A stretch of 64,000 bases of DNA from Botryotinia globosa (GCA_014898425.1 RCSZ01000013.1:310001-374000); one strand, 5' to 3'; positions 45,756 to 57,976 are shown, numbered from the stretch's first letter. A program made the numbers and translations. Notes: generated from the letters alone by a model not told the origin.

Positions 45756-47115
45756 ATGAGTACCTCACCACCCAGCGAGATCAACGTAGATATGAAGAAA
45801 GAAGTTCCTGAAGTTACAGTAATTATCTCTTTCGATCCTTACACATTACTGCCAGTAAGACCCGATGGTATCACGGACGAACAATTCGCGCAAGGATGTC
45901 CGGATGAGAAAACTGAACGCTATCTGCAATATCTACGCGGGATCAAAAATAGGGACGACCCATACCGAAGGTTTATCTTTGCAGGCAAGTTGAAGGAACC
46001 AAGCTCGATTAATGAACACCACACTGATACCAACCCAGTCGACCTGCATGCTGAGGGCTATCCTCAGCTGGCGGCCGCCATCAGTAGTGATGAGAAATTC
46101 ATGTTGTATCGACGATTTGGCTTTTTGCAAGCACGACTTCTACTCAATAAACAAGACGAATTGCGAGCGCTAGAGAGTCGGCTCGATCATAAAGATAGGT
46201 ACTATGGAAAGTACGAGCCCGCAATGCTCTATTCCCAAGAACGCTACAAAATTACGGATGACAAGAACAGGGATCTTCTGGCTGAAATTGAAAAGAAATT
46301 CAATGAATATGGTAAGTGTAATTTGATTATCGATGGAGGGATCGATTTGATAATTTGTCTACATTAGGTCAGCTTTTGACGCATGCTCGAACCATAGCAA
46401 GCTTCGATAAACCCAGGGAATCAGATCGTTTGCGATTAAAGAACTACTCCGATAGGAATCCTCTTTGTTCTAGGGATAGTGAATGGTTATTGCGAAAGGA
46501 TGACCTCATCACTCTCAAGCCCACTAGAGATAACACTTGGTTGGACACAGTCATTGAACAAATACCGCAGTGCTTTCCATGCCGCTTGACACGCGTGGGT
46601 TTAGCTATGACGCTGATGTGTTGAATGTCACTGACACCCTGATATAGTATATATTCTGTACTACAGTTCGTCTAACATCTGCGAGATTGATGCGATATAT
46701 GAAGAGACACATGCTAATCACCCTTTTAATCAGGCATTGCGACAGAGAACAAACCCTGAAACTACGAAAATATTCCTATCCGACCCTGATCGCGTCAATG
46801 CAATAGCATCACTTGTTCTCCTGACCACAGTTCTTGCACTCTTTGTCATACCAATTTGCATTCTCTGGTATCTGTGCCAAATGTCAATTCTAAGCTCCGC
46901 CAACATTGGTACAATCTTGGCAATTCTTCTGCCCTTTACCTTCATCTTCTCTGTATTCATATCGCTCTTTACCCGCGCGAAACGTCACGAGGTTCTAGCT
47001 ACGGCCGTTGCGTATGTTACATCTCCCATTCTTTGGAAATTCATACGCTAACAATAAGCGTAGATATTGTGCTCTTCTTATCTTGTCTTATTTGTTGGGA
47101 GTGTTGAAATCGTAG
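45756..47115 (+). CDS. DUF6594-type membrane protein, tandem copy 1
   Basis: Fungal protein family of unknown function: a soluble helical region followed by three membrane helices at the C-terminus. Proposed exons 45756-45984, 46039-46311, 46368-46594, 46648-46665 (18 nt), 46734-47011 and 47064-47115; 358 aa. Intron 1 is a likely GC-AG intron (GCAAGT ... CCCAG, 54 bp); if retained the frame stays open and adds 18 residues, but splicing gives an exon of 273 nt, exactly as in copy 2. Family features: EGYPQLAAAISSDEKFMLYRRFG, LLLNKQDELRALE, KKDDLITLKP-like segment and NTWLD, then helices around ASLVLLTTVLALFVIPICIL, GTILAILLPFTFIFSVFIS and the last exon ALLILSYLLGVL, with FTRAKRHEV between the last two. 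It is 62% or so similar in layout to copy 2 by eye; not computed. Confidence 0.78.
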
Positions 47116-49207
47116 GAGAAATGATCCTGACAGTTTAGAGGTTGACTTGTAGTAGATTGAATGGGATTATGAATTAGGGAACGATATGATAATGATTTGC
47201 GCGTGTTTTGCATGGTTTTTAGCTCCTTAAAATATACAATGAAAAAAAAACTGTTGTCAATAGTTTTAGCAAGTCCTTTTACTGAGAAGAACTTGCCAAT
47301 GTTTGAGAGCTTGAAAATAGAAATCAGTGTATCAAGCTTTAAAAGGACTTTTTGGTGGACTACAAGGTGTTTAATAGTCTGGAATGTAATTCAACAATCC
47401 AAAACTTTGGAGTATTTAATGAATATTACAATCTTTGAGGTACTGGAATAATCTCAAACATGAAGATCATTGTAAATAATGAAAACATCTCAAATCTTAA
47501 ACTACCTCAAATACCGAGATCATCTCAAAATCAAAGCCATTTTAACAACCAAATCAGCTCCAAACAACACTTTCAGGAAATCTACAATACTCTAATCAAT
47601 AAACCCACACATGACAAACCAAAATTTCACATAAAAGCAACAAATTTCAAATCCTAAAGATATGTTTGATGTTTCCCTACATCAGATCGTCAATCAAAAT
47701 CATAGGGGTTTAGCGAGCGTGATAAGCATATGACTAGAGATGAATCAAATGAGACGCGAAAGCAAACTTTTGTTAGCTAGTGAATGGGTATTAATGAGAT
47801 GAATATGTAGGAATGATAAGGACTGAATGAAATAGATCGGTTCAGTATGTGTGGTGGTGTGGAATCATAATATGATAGTGGATGTGTTTCGGGGATAAGT
47901 AGGCAATGGATATTGAATAAGTTGAATGAATCTATCTCATATTATCAAGTCCATAGCTTTACATTCCCCAGAGCAAAATTTCTCTCTGCCAGGAGGTAGC
48001 AAAATTCTCAAAATCTTTAGAAGCCATTAGCTTCCGTGTTCATTGTGAATGAATACTTTTTTTAAATTGTGGTTCACAAGCTTCATATCCATTCACAAGT
48101 CGCTGGACATGATGCTTTCAGAGTGTAGATTGAAATTCAACCCCTAAGAGAACGAATGACTCTGTTCAGTTCTAGCTTCCTCATTCACATATAAGAACAA
48201 AGTTAACGTACCCAGATGAAAGAGCTCATTCACATCCCCTCGAGAGATTTCCAGACACTTCTGTATTATGAGTAGAACTGTAGACTTCTTTGATTCACAA
48301 ATCTCTTTCTGAGCATCAGAATAAAATAAAAGGAGTTGGATAGCTTGAGCCTACTGCGTACTCTCTCAATACTGAGAAGGTAGCCATTTAAGTCATAATT
48401 TTGATCCAGAGGTCCCCTTCACCCTAGTTTAAATTGCGGTGTCCAACCTTTTCGTAAAATAAAATAAAACATTACGAAAATGCCACAAAGACCTCAGAAG
48501 CCGGTGATGGGTCAATTTTGCGCAAAATTATGTGGTGGAAGTAGTGGAAGCTCAGCGGTAGATCACACATTCTTATTCTCATGTGTTATCACGTGACTAA
48601 TGATATTTAGTCTGTCCCACTAACACAACTGGCACCCATTGCGAAATTTGCATTTGGGAATCAAGTTTTATGGAAGCACCCAAATAAACAAGACACTATA
48701 TCTTGCAGTATTGCTTCCAACCCGGGGCCTCACCAAAACGGACCAGTGGCTTCTAACGTTGCTACTAATTCTTGGGAGTATCGGGTTGAATTTCATACAA
48801 GTCTTCGATTAGCCTCAGTAGTAATTCCCGAGGACCAGTTGACGCAAGCCGGCAAAGATGATCGTGGTCCATTTCCAGAACCACTAGCTACCCCTCTGCC
48901 GATCTGAACTTGAACACTGTGGCTTAGTTCTAGGACATGTTAGTTTGCCGTAGCTAGTTTTCAGGGCCAATGAACATCGTTGATTTTACCGAAATATGCA
49001 AGTATCCGTGAATGATTCCGTGAATTGGCTAGCCACGTTAGAATATAGTATGACAGCCATGTCAATGGTATGGCAAGCCTTGACAATACGAGGTTCATGC
49101 ATTGTGATCTCGGGTGATTGATCGAGAAGGTCACCTTCAAAATCGACCCTCATAGCGCTACATTATGATTCTGATTTATACTAAATTCGACACAAAATAA
49201 AAGAGCA
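47116..49207. other. Intergenic stretch between tandem paralogues
   Basis: A 2.1-kb stretch, partly AT-rich near 47.2-47.7 kb. Only short ORFs of simple composition are present; no supported gene or recognisable mobile element. Confidence 0.5.
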
Positions 49208-50577
49208 ATGCCGATTGATAAAAACGTTCAAGATGCTATGGAAAAGGGAGCCGCTGCAAATCATGTCACCCACCTCTACCCACCTGCTAGTTTCGACCCG
49301 GTAACTTTGCAGCCGGTCAAGCCTGATGGTATGACGCAGGAGGATTTCGAAAGTACATTGCCTGATGATAAGACGGAACGATACTTGGTCTATATTCGGG
49401 GACTGAAAGATAGAAAATCTCCGGCAGAGTTCACGTCTCATGTCAGTAAGTAAAGACAATGGTCATGACTGTTCACAAATATTAATCATTATGCCTAGTT
49501 GACCTACGGCCTGATGGGTATCCTCGCCTGGCAGAGGCTGTTGCCTGTAAAGAGGAGTTTATGATGTATCGAAGATTTGGTCACTTACAAGCACGACTCC
49601 TCCTTGATAAGCAGGATGAATTACGAGCGCTTGAATCCCAATTAGCTCATATGGATCAATGGTTTGAGAAGAATTTCCCTGAGCGGAACTACTCTCGAGA
49701 AAGGATCCACATCGAAAGTGACGAATACAAGGAACTTCTAGGTACGATTGAGAAACGCATGAAAGAGTATGGTGAGTAGAATCCGCTGATAAAAATATAT
49801 ACGGAAGCACCTTCTGACGTACAGTGATTGACGGCAGCTCAATTGTTGACTTTCGCACAAACATTCGCGAATTTCGATCGACCGATGGCAAGCGATCGCC
49901 TACAAATCAAGAACTACTTGGATTATAAGGTAAAATTATGTGCAAGAGATCAAGACTATATTACCAAAACAGACGATCTCATCACTCTTAAACCTAGTCG
50001 AGAGAATACTTGGTTGGATACGAAAGTCGAACAAATACCCCAGTCATTGCCTTGCAAGCTTACTAGAGTGAGTACCTATCAAAGACATATATGCAGATTG
50101 AACATTGATACTGACTTCCAGCGCAGTATATATTTTCCACCACGGTATGAACCGAACATTTTGTTAGCTCCCGCGAACTGCACTGACCGTCTGAATGCAG
50201 GAACTTCAACAAAAAACAGATTCGAAAGATTCAAACATCATTCTCTCAAGTCCCGAGCGCGTCAATGTGGTGGTTACATTGATAATACTGGCCGCTGTCT
50301 TAATTCTGTTGATCGTGCCAGTCTTTCTACTGTGGTTCATAAGTAATCTCAAGACTTCAAGACCACTCATCGGGGTTCTCATAGCGTTGCTCCTGATTTT
50401 CACTCTGATATTTTCGGGTGTATTGTCGGCTTTCACTCGAGCAAAACGACATGAAATCATTGCCGCTGCCGCTGCGTAAATAATTCCATTGACGTGTTAG
50501 TGTATGCACTAACGAATGATAGTTACTGTGCGGTACTTGTGGTGTTCGTCGGAAATGTTGGACAAATCAGTTCTTAA
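49208..50577 (+). CDS. DUF6594-type membrane protein, tandem copy 2
   Basis: Exons 49208-49445, 49499-49771, 49838-50067, 50127-50144 (18 nt), 50201-50475 and 50523-50577; 362 aa, all GT-AG. It matches copy 1 exon for exon (273-nt and 18-nt exons identical in length). Shared blocks are FDPVTLQPVKPDGMT, DKTERYL, DGYPRLAEA, MYRRFGHLQARLLLDKQDEL, DDLITLKPSRENTWLD and FTRAKRHEIIAA. Three C-terminal membrane helices follow, the last (VLVVFVG) encoded in the final 55-nt exon; a model ending at 50479 would lose it. Acceptors at 49837 and 50126 were chosen over nearby AGs by phase and by agreement with copy 1. Function of the family is unknown; tandem duplication suggests recent local amplification. 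Confidence 0.82.
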
Positions 50578-53420
50578 GATATATTAGAGCCTGCGAGAGA
50601 CTCATCATGCCGAGATTCGCAACGCGCACTCCCCATGATAGTTGGAGACCTCTGGGTCTTGTACGAAATCCCGTGCTATTTTGAAGTGTTTGGGAACAGG
50701 AAAGCTTTAATTGACGAAATGGATGATCTTGATCCTGATCAAATTATGATGAGAAATGAATCAGAGTCTGTTTGTCACAAGTAGTACAATGAGATTTGAA
50801 AGAGGAAAATCTTCATCGCTATGTGTCATATTATGTACTGAATGAGTGAAAAACTCTCAGTCTTCTCTCAAATTCCCGAGTACGCCGATTGACTGCTTCC
50901 AACATTGCATCTGTGTTCGTGCTCAGACAATCAAGAGGGATTGTCGCCAAAGTGCGATGAACCTCAATAACTTGGACCTTGATGAATAGATGACAGAGGT
51001 CGGCAATTTCGATGCTTCGACAATGAGGTTGAAGATATGACGGCCAAAGTGATTTGTGAAGTTATTTTTGGATGAAATTGATATCGGATGAAGATGCAGT
51101 TTGTTGGCCGTGCGGGAGCTCTGGATGAACCTCTGAGACTGATGAGTGGGCTGAGCTGACACGGCTGAGAGATAGAGAGCACCCGACTGCACTGCGCACG
51201 TCTCCCGCAGAATGAAGAAGGAAGAACCGAGATGCCTAAGATATAAGGTTAAGGATACAATATTTTCAATGATCGATATCAATTCAGATAATCATTGCCT
51301 ATTATGGATAAAAATTGAAGAACTCTGCTTATGTCTAGCTACCTACTAGTAAAAGTGGTCTTTGGTTTACTGTATATTTGCATCCGTATATTATTATTAT
51401 ATGATGAGATTTGTATTTCAACGTAAACTTAGTAATAAAATGTTCTCAATGTGGTAAGTGCCGCCTTGTTTTCACCCGTCCACGTGAACAGCATTGGGCA
51501 CGTGTGGATCAAATGAGCTAATCCTTAAGAGAACTAGTTCGGATCTTCACCAAGGGTTCTCCATCATCATCATCATCATCATCATCAATCATCATCATCA
51601 TCAATCATCTCCTCAGTTCGAAGAAGAATCAAAGAGCAAAAGATTCAACAAGAACCCCGAGAAGTCCAACGTCGAGTATACGAACCCACGGATGTACCTA
51701 AGGGTGCTCCTTGAGACTAGGAAGTATACTCGGCAAATGGATAATCCTAGAAGGAACTGTCTCTATTCAGTGGAAAAGACATGTCACATGATGGAAAATG
51801 CTCGTAATAGAACTTCTACTTCTATACAGTCAGATACCGATGGATCATAACAGTACAGCAAGTCGCATTTGCCGTCTTATTAAGCTCTTCAGAGTATCTG
51901 ATAGCTGGAGTTCAGCACATTTCTCAATTGTGGCATGAACATTCAACGCCATAATGGATGACAAAGGACAATAAGACAAAAAGCTGAAATTCAAACTCAA
52001 ATCCTCCGATTGTTATCTCTGGATTTTGAGTTCTGGATTTTTCTTGGGCTTTCGAACTATCGGATTGAGCCCTCTTCTAGTAAGGTAATCGTCGATGATT
52101 TCAGTTCTCGATCCAACTAACCATTGATCAACGAACAATGAATCTCGATGCCGGTTCCTCATCGCGAAGAAGTATAGACGGTCAACTTGAAGGCATGGCC
52201 CCAAAGATTTGTCAAAGAAAAATGAGAACTACTATATGCAATCATGTGACTTGGAGACTTTCATCTCAGCCTGCTGAGTTCAAGCTCTCTTTCAAGACTA
52301 ATGCTTCTCGGCAGTGCTTACCGACCGCCAAGACCATTTATGTATATCGAAAATTCAGGTTTATGAGTGGGCTTAGAATTGTACATATTCGGCAGACACC
52401 AGAAGCCGCAAGGCGTATTAAGTTTGGTTATACTAGATATGTATCAAAGAAGGGGGACCGATCGAACTATACTGACCCTACATCCATCAAAATTGAAGGC
52501 ATCATTCACACTTCAAAATTGTCCGATTGATATGTGCCAAAATAGAGACTACATGCAATCTCCGATTGGCGTGGCTCGAGGTGTACATATACGAGTGTTG
52601 ATGCCTTTCAGAGCTCTAGTATCAATGCAACTTCTAGATACGGTGGTTGCTATTATCCAAGACTTTGACTTCACATAAAAAACACATGGCTCGTTGCGGC
52701 GCGCCTAGGAAATTTGTTCTTTACACTAAGCTCCATTGATCATGATTCGTTCATAGAATAACGCTAATATCCGAAGAGGCGAGAAGGAAGTCCTATTTAA
52801 GCTTTTTTTTCTCTCTGTGGATTACTCTCATTATCCATCCAAAAAGGAACACTGGTCCGCACGGGAATTCTTCTGGTACCTGCATTGAGAGGCTTCAAAG
52901 CGGCGGGTACCTTACTGAGTGCACCGGGCGTTCCCAAGGATTAACAACACTAAAGTTTTTAGTATGAGCACTAATTGCTCAAAGCGTCTTATCATTCTCT
53001 CATCCAAAAATTTACTCATCGCTTATTTGCCATTGAATTACACGTTCTTTGGGATTGCGGGAATTTTGTCAAATTGGCAGCTCGACGCAGTTGAGGAAAA
53101 TCCAAGCGATTCTAGCATCAAAGAACTAGGCGAGAATGAATCCAGATGAACAGGTACTTTCTAGCTTAACTAAAAATTGATTCTTCAGGTTCTCATTTCC
53201 TTCCATGAGCTAATCGCCTGGGAGCCCGTCTAATCTCCACGATGAAGCCGACTTTGCACTCACTAGTTTACATTCTTGGTTACTCGAGAGTCCTCCCTAT
53301 ACTTCAATGAAAACATATATCTAGGTTGAGCTTTCCCTCTGTTTTCTTTTTCTCATCATCCAACATTCACAATAATTCTTTACATACTCTTCTTTCTTCA
53401 ACTCGCATCTATCTTTTGAA
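50578..53420. other. Gene-poor stretch before secreted-protein gene
   Basis: A 2.8-kb stretch without a confident gene. A 130-codon plus ORF at 52138-52530 (start MNLDAGSSSRRSIDG, basic, no domain) is the longest; I treat it as probably random. A CAT-repeat lies within. Confidence 0.5.
51562..51609. repeat. (CAT)n microsatellite with interruptions
   Basis: About 15 CAT/ATC units interrupted twice by an extra A. Simple repeat, non-coding, likely variable in length. Confidence 0.85.
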
Positions 53421-54662
53421 ATGCATTCTTCTTCGCTCCTTATTGCAGGCTTTGCAGCTCTTGCTGCAGCCAAACCAGCTGCTCAAGGCATTGATTTTGC
53501 CTCCGTTAATGCTGTTGCTCTTCCAACCATCACTGGTCCACACCCAACTGCCACCAAAGAATCTATAGTTATCGACAACGCTGCTGCTTCCGCTTCAGGA
53601 TCTGCTAAGGCTACTGGTCTTGCTACTGCTTCAGCAACTGCTTACCAAAATGTCAAACGTACCTACTGGGGTTGGGGTGGAAATAGTGGATGGAGTAACG
53701 GAGGAGGAAGTGGAGGAGCTGCCAGCACAAGTTGCACAACCACTCAGAGCACTCCCACCTCAACTACAACCCAAAACATTGTTCCTACTTCTTCTACCGC
53801 TGCTGTACCAGAAACCACCCCAGATGTCAGCAAAGCATGCGCAATTCAACCAGATGGTTACGGACCAAAGGTCCAACCAGATACCGTTGATGCTTTCCTC
53901 GCTTATATTCAATTCCACACTAACGCCAAGAATGCCGCCACTCCCTCCGGCTATACTCAATCCTTCGTTAATCTCAACGCTGCAGTAACTGCTGTGACTT
54001 ATCTCGGACTCACCACCTTCACCACCTACGATGTCGCTCAGTGCGGTTCCCTCTGTGACAGCACCTCCCTCTGCACAGGTTTCAACATCTACGTTGAGCG
54101 TGATCCATACATGAATCCATCCGCCGACTGCCCAAACCCAGCCTCCATCACCAACTACAAGTGTACTCTCTGGGGCTCTGGCGTCACTACTGAATCTGCC
54201 ACCAACACCGGTCAAATGCGCACTGATTTCCAAGTCGTCATCACCGGTTCCAACGGATACTCCAAGACCGTCACTCCCGCACCACAACCAGGCTGGCAAC
54301 CAGCTCAACAATGCGGTGGTGGAAACAAGGGACACTCTCACGCCAACACCTGCTTGGGACAAGCTTTCTTCCCCGGTCCATACAACCCCGCTATCTGCGC
54401 CGGCTATGCTACCGCCCAGAACTCCAAGAACCTCTCCCTCACCCCCTGGTGGATGCAAATGATCTACAAGTTCTTGAACTACTCTCCATTCCAATGCAGG
54501 TTCTTCAACTCCTACATGTTGAAGAAGAACGGAAAGCCAATAGGTACCCACTGTTCCTTGTTCGCTCAATCCTACTCCAGCAACCAAGCTACCTATAACC
54601 CCGGTCAACATGGTTCCGATAGCTGGACTTGCGAGAGCTCGTACACTTATACTCTTGACTAA
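53421..54662 (+). CDS. Secreted protein with Kex2-type site, unrecognised cysteine-rich extracellular domain
   Basis: Intronless, 413 aa. Residues 1-17 form a classical signal peptide (hydrophobic core LLIAGFAALAAA). An Ala/Ser/Thr-rich propeptide ends at a dibasic Lys-Arg (79-80), a likely Kex2 cleavage site, followed by TYWGWGGNSGW and a Gly/Ser/Thr-rich, probably O-glycosylated linker to about 135. The rest is a cysteine-containing domain with TPSGYTQSFVNLNAAV, TYDVAQCGSLCDSTSLCTGFNIYVERDP (split as CxxxC...C), SGYSK-type segment and a C-terminal region with five cysteines. I recall similar proteins labelled fruit-body-specific in some fungal genomes, without known biochemistry. Codon use is strongly biased towards C-ending codons, hinting at high expression. 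That bias also opens a 335-codon antisense ORF. Role in wall or host contact is possible but unproven. Confidence 0.85.
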   Translation: MHSSSLLIAGFAALAAAKPAAQGIDFASVNAVALPTITGPHPTATKESIVIDNAAASASGSAKATGLATASATAYQNVKRTYWGWGGNSGWSNGGGSGGAASTSCTTTQSTPTSTTTQNIVPTSSTAAVPETTPDVSKACAIQPDGYGPKVQPDTVDAFLAYIQFHTNAKNAATPSGYTQSFVNLNAAVTAVTYLGLTTFTTYDVAQCGSLCDSTSLCTGFNIYVERDPYMNPSADCPNPASITNYKCTLWGSGVTTESATNTGQMRTDFQVVITGSNGYSKTVTPAPQPGWQPAQQCGGGNKGHSHANTCLGQAFFPGPYNPAICAGYATAQNSKNLSLTPWWMQMIYKFLNYSPFQCRFFNSYMLKKNGKPIGTHCSLFAQSYSSNQATYNPGQHGSDSWTCESSYTYTLD

Positions 54663-55336
54663 ACTAAGAGACTGGTAAGATGTCAAGGGGAGAAAAAATG
54701 AGAGATGGCTGAGTTGGTGAGAGGGAGTAAAAAGGAGGATAGAATGGATTGGATGGAACATAAGCAAAGATGGCTTTTTTAATGCGCTAATGTCTCACTT
54801 GAGACGAAAATTTCTTATCACTCCTTGATGTTTAATTTTGGTCGATCAGATGAGAAGACATGATTTTTGGATCATATTTTGTCGAATGCAATATTTAATG
54901 GATTTTCTGAATAGTTTTTATTTGATCTCTTGTCTCGTGATTGATTGATTGATTGAGATGTGATATCAAACGAAGTAAAATTTAATTGAATTATCAGTGA
55001 ATAGAAATTCATCTCGAGTTCGAGTATGAGTTTCTGATGATGTATTCCTTGAAGTTTTTTCATCACAAAATTCTTTCTCTGCGAGGTCTCTATTCATGTA
55101 GTGATATTCCTTGATACCATATCATCGCATCCTATCATCTCCATCCTACTCGTTCATCTCCCCTCTATTCATCAAAACCCTTCTTTAGCCTCCTTACAGC
55201 AGGTGCACATGATTGACTTCTTAAATCGATCATAACCTTTGTGTATATTGGAAACATATCAACGACGAACTCCCACCAAATAACTACCCAAAAACGCCAA
55301 TTCTTACTCCCACCTCCATTCTATGGACACACCGCT
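54663..55336. other. Convergent 3' region between secreted protein and permease
   Basis: A 674-bp stretch holding both 3' UTRs; no ORF worth calling. Confidence 0.55.
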
Positions 55337-57387
55337 CTAAAAGATCCACCTCAAAACCCTTTCCACCTTCCCCCTCGCCGTCCTCTCCCTCGCCCTCTCC
55401 TTCTCATCCTCCTCCCCAATAACATACACATCAGTCTGTAAATCCATCTCCTCATAACTCACCACCTTGGTCCCCTTCAACCACTTCCAGCCCAGCCACA
55501 TGACCGCCATAACCGGGAGCTCGATATAGAAGCTCACAAAATCCACCGCGCGAAACGTCGGACTGAAGCAACTCCATCCCTGCACCAACACAATCATCAC
55601 ATTAAGCAAGACACATATCCACGGTCCCCACGGATACGTCCAATTTTTAAACGGCAAGAGGTGAGTTTTTCCCTGGACCTCTAATGCTCCGCGGAACCGA
55701 ATCGAGGTTACGCCGATGGCGATCCAAGCTAGTTGATTACTGACGCCCACGAGATTTTGCAACCACGTCCATAATTGTCCTGCGCCGATGAAGCTTGCGC
55801 CGAAACAGAGACCGCTGATGGCGCTGGTGGCTAGGACTGCTACCCAGGGAACTTTATTGCGGTTTAGTTTTCCGAAGAATTGGGGCGCGTGACGATCGAC
55901 GGACAGGGCGTAGAGGAGTCGGGTTCCGGCGAATAAGGCGTGGTTTCCGGCGGAAATGACGGAGGTGAGGATGACGGCGTTCATGAAAGAGCCTGCGGCT
56001 TTGGCGCCGACCATTTGGAATACGAGGGTGAATGGGGAAGTGGTGGTTGTTTTGCTGGAGAGTCCGGGATAGTTGTAAGGGATGTTGAGACCGATGAGGA
56101 AGACGGAAAGGATGTAGAAGATCAGGATACGCCAGAAGACATTTTTCACTACACGAGGAAGATTCTTGGTGGGATTTTTGGTTTCGCCGGCGGTTATGGC
56201 GATGGATTCGGTGCCGCCGTCTAGAGAGGAATTAGATTTGGGGCGTTTTCTGGGGGGAAGGTGACTTACAAGCGAAAGATGCGGTTACGAAGACAGATGC
56301 AAATCCACCGATTCCTCCTACGAATGGCGCATCGCCAATATACCAGTTGTGTGCTCCGAGATATGTATTAGAAGTGTTACCTCCGCAGTTGACTACAATT
56401 CCTAGAATTATAAAGATCTAGAGAAATATTAGCATTCTTCAATAAAACCAAAAGCCCCCAAACACTGAAAAATACTAAAATCATGTATTCTTTTGATATC
56501 CAGCATCAAATCAAACGATCATTACTTTTGAATGTTGAATATAAACACCCAAGAGCCTTTGGTTTGTTGATCTCCTTCACTTTTGAGTGGGTATCAAAAG
56601 GTAGATTGATATCATTATTCAGGTAATGATCTTGAATCACAGTCTCACTGATATCTCACTTTATTCGAGAGATCTAGAATACCAGCTTTTCATCCAGATG
56701 GAGCCACTTGGACCTATAAAACCGCAAAAAACAAAAGTCACCTACCGTAATAGTAATCACCTTCAAAAAACTCAACCAGTATTCGAGCTAAAATCCCATT
56801 AATGAGCATCTTTCCATCATTTCCATCAAAGTATCCGCCAAACTCACCTCTCCATAAGCCTTGACCGTAATAATATTAGCCAAAACTAACAGCGCCCAAA
56901 AAATCAACGCCAGTCCCCAACCCGGCAATCCAGTATCTCCCCAATACGCCCAAACCAACTGCAGCGCGACCAAATCAGATGCCGTGCTCACCGCATCGTT
57001 AAACCAATAATTCCACGTCAGAGCAAACCCCAATCCATCATCTACATATCGACCTGCAAAGGTACAGAAACTTCCCGCAATGGGAACAAATGCAGCCATT
57101 TCCCCCAGCGAAAGCATAGTTAACATGACGATGAATCCGACGATGAGATAGGCGATGAGAATCGATGCCGGACCACCTGTTGCGAGGGATTTCCCCGTGC
57201 CGAGAAAGAGACCCGTGCCGATCGTGCCGCCGATGGCTATCATCTGTACTTGACGGGCCGAGAGGGAACGAGCGAGTTTATCTGCGACGATGGGACGCTC
57301 GTGGTGAAGATTGTTTGCTTCCGCATCTTTGGTATGATCGATCACGTGTATATTTTCATTTTTTGACTGGAGATGCGAGTTTGACAT
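55337..57387 (-). CDS. Amino acid permease, fungal AAT (Lyp1/Can1/Dip5-like) family
   Basis: Proton-coupled plasma-membrane transporter for amino acids, 12 membrane helices expected. Exons 57387-56848, 56787-56746, 56417-56270 and 56220-55337; introns 60, 328 and 49 bp; 537 aa. The N-terminal tail is hydrophilic; helix 1 has the family signature QMIAIGGTIGTGLFLGTG; helix 3 region has LGEMAAFVPIAGSF; exon 4 carries AGETKNPTKNLPRVVK, then SAGNHALFAGTRLLYALS and NKVPWVAVLATS, all typical of the family. The tail ends with acidic and basic residues (EEDEKERARERTARGKVERVL). The GETxNPxKNxPR motif is common to this family; substrate preference cannot be set from it. Intron 2 is much longer than the others. 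It borders the right AT-rich block. Confidence 0.92.
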
Positions 57388-57740
57388 TTTGAGACGAGGG
57401 AGGAGAGAATGTCGCTCTCTTATTTCATCTGTGCTGTCTTTAGAAGGTATGAAGATTGAATTTTAGTCAAGAATAAGTATAATGGAAAAGAACGATGCGT
57501 ATGCAGGAGGATAAGGATATGCAGGTTGTCATCTCCATGATTTTGAAATGCGCTCGAAGAAATTAAGTAACTTCAATGACGATTAATCGACAGAAAAATT
57601 CGTGATGCAAATGGCGTGCTTGCTTTAGTCTGAGAAGAGAATTTAATTCGTCCGCGGAATTACGTACGAATTATAAGGTTCTGCTCGTTGAGGTTGGGAC
57701 AAGGATGGCGGAGTATAGTGGACCGTTGGAACAACTTCAA
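57388..57740. promoter_or_regulatory. Permease upstream region, up to AT-block border
   Basis: About 350 bp of normal composition between the permease start codon and the sharp onset of AT-rich DNA near 57740. It must contain the promoter unless transcription starts in the AT-rich block. No clear motif was recognised. Confidence 0.4.
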
Positions 57741-57748
57741 ACACATTG

Positions 57749-57976
57749 TATATAATATCCTTATCTTCTATATAAAATCCTTGTATTCTATATAACATCC
57801 TTATCTTCTATATAAAATCCTTATATTCTATATAACATTCTTACCTTTTATATAATCTTTATATTCAATATATAAAAAATTTGATTTTATATAAAATCAT
57901 TATTTTCTATATAATATTCTTATCTTCTATATAATCTTTATATTCAATATATAAAAAATTCGATTTTAAATATTTA
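57749..57976. repeat. Tandem ~20-bp repeats at the AT-block border, then a larger duplication
   Basis: Units such as TATATAAAATCCTTATATTC and TATATAACATCCTTATCTTC follow each other about five times from 57749 to 57850. A longer unit containing TCTTTATATTCAATATATAA occurs at about 57855 and again near 57933. Differences are mainly transitions. Confidence 0.75.

Noticed and set aside
52138..52530. 130-codon plus-strand ORF before the secreted-protein gene
   Set aside because: Basic, no domain or signal, no splice support; probably chance.
53760..54767. 335-codon ORF on the minus strand antisense to the secreted-protein gene
   Set aside because: It overlaps a well-supported gene with signal peptide and arises from strong C-ending codon bias; its translation has no recognisable domain.
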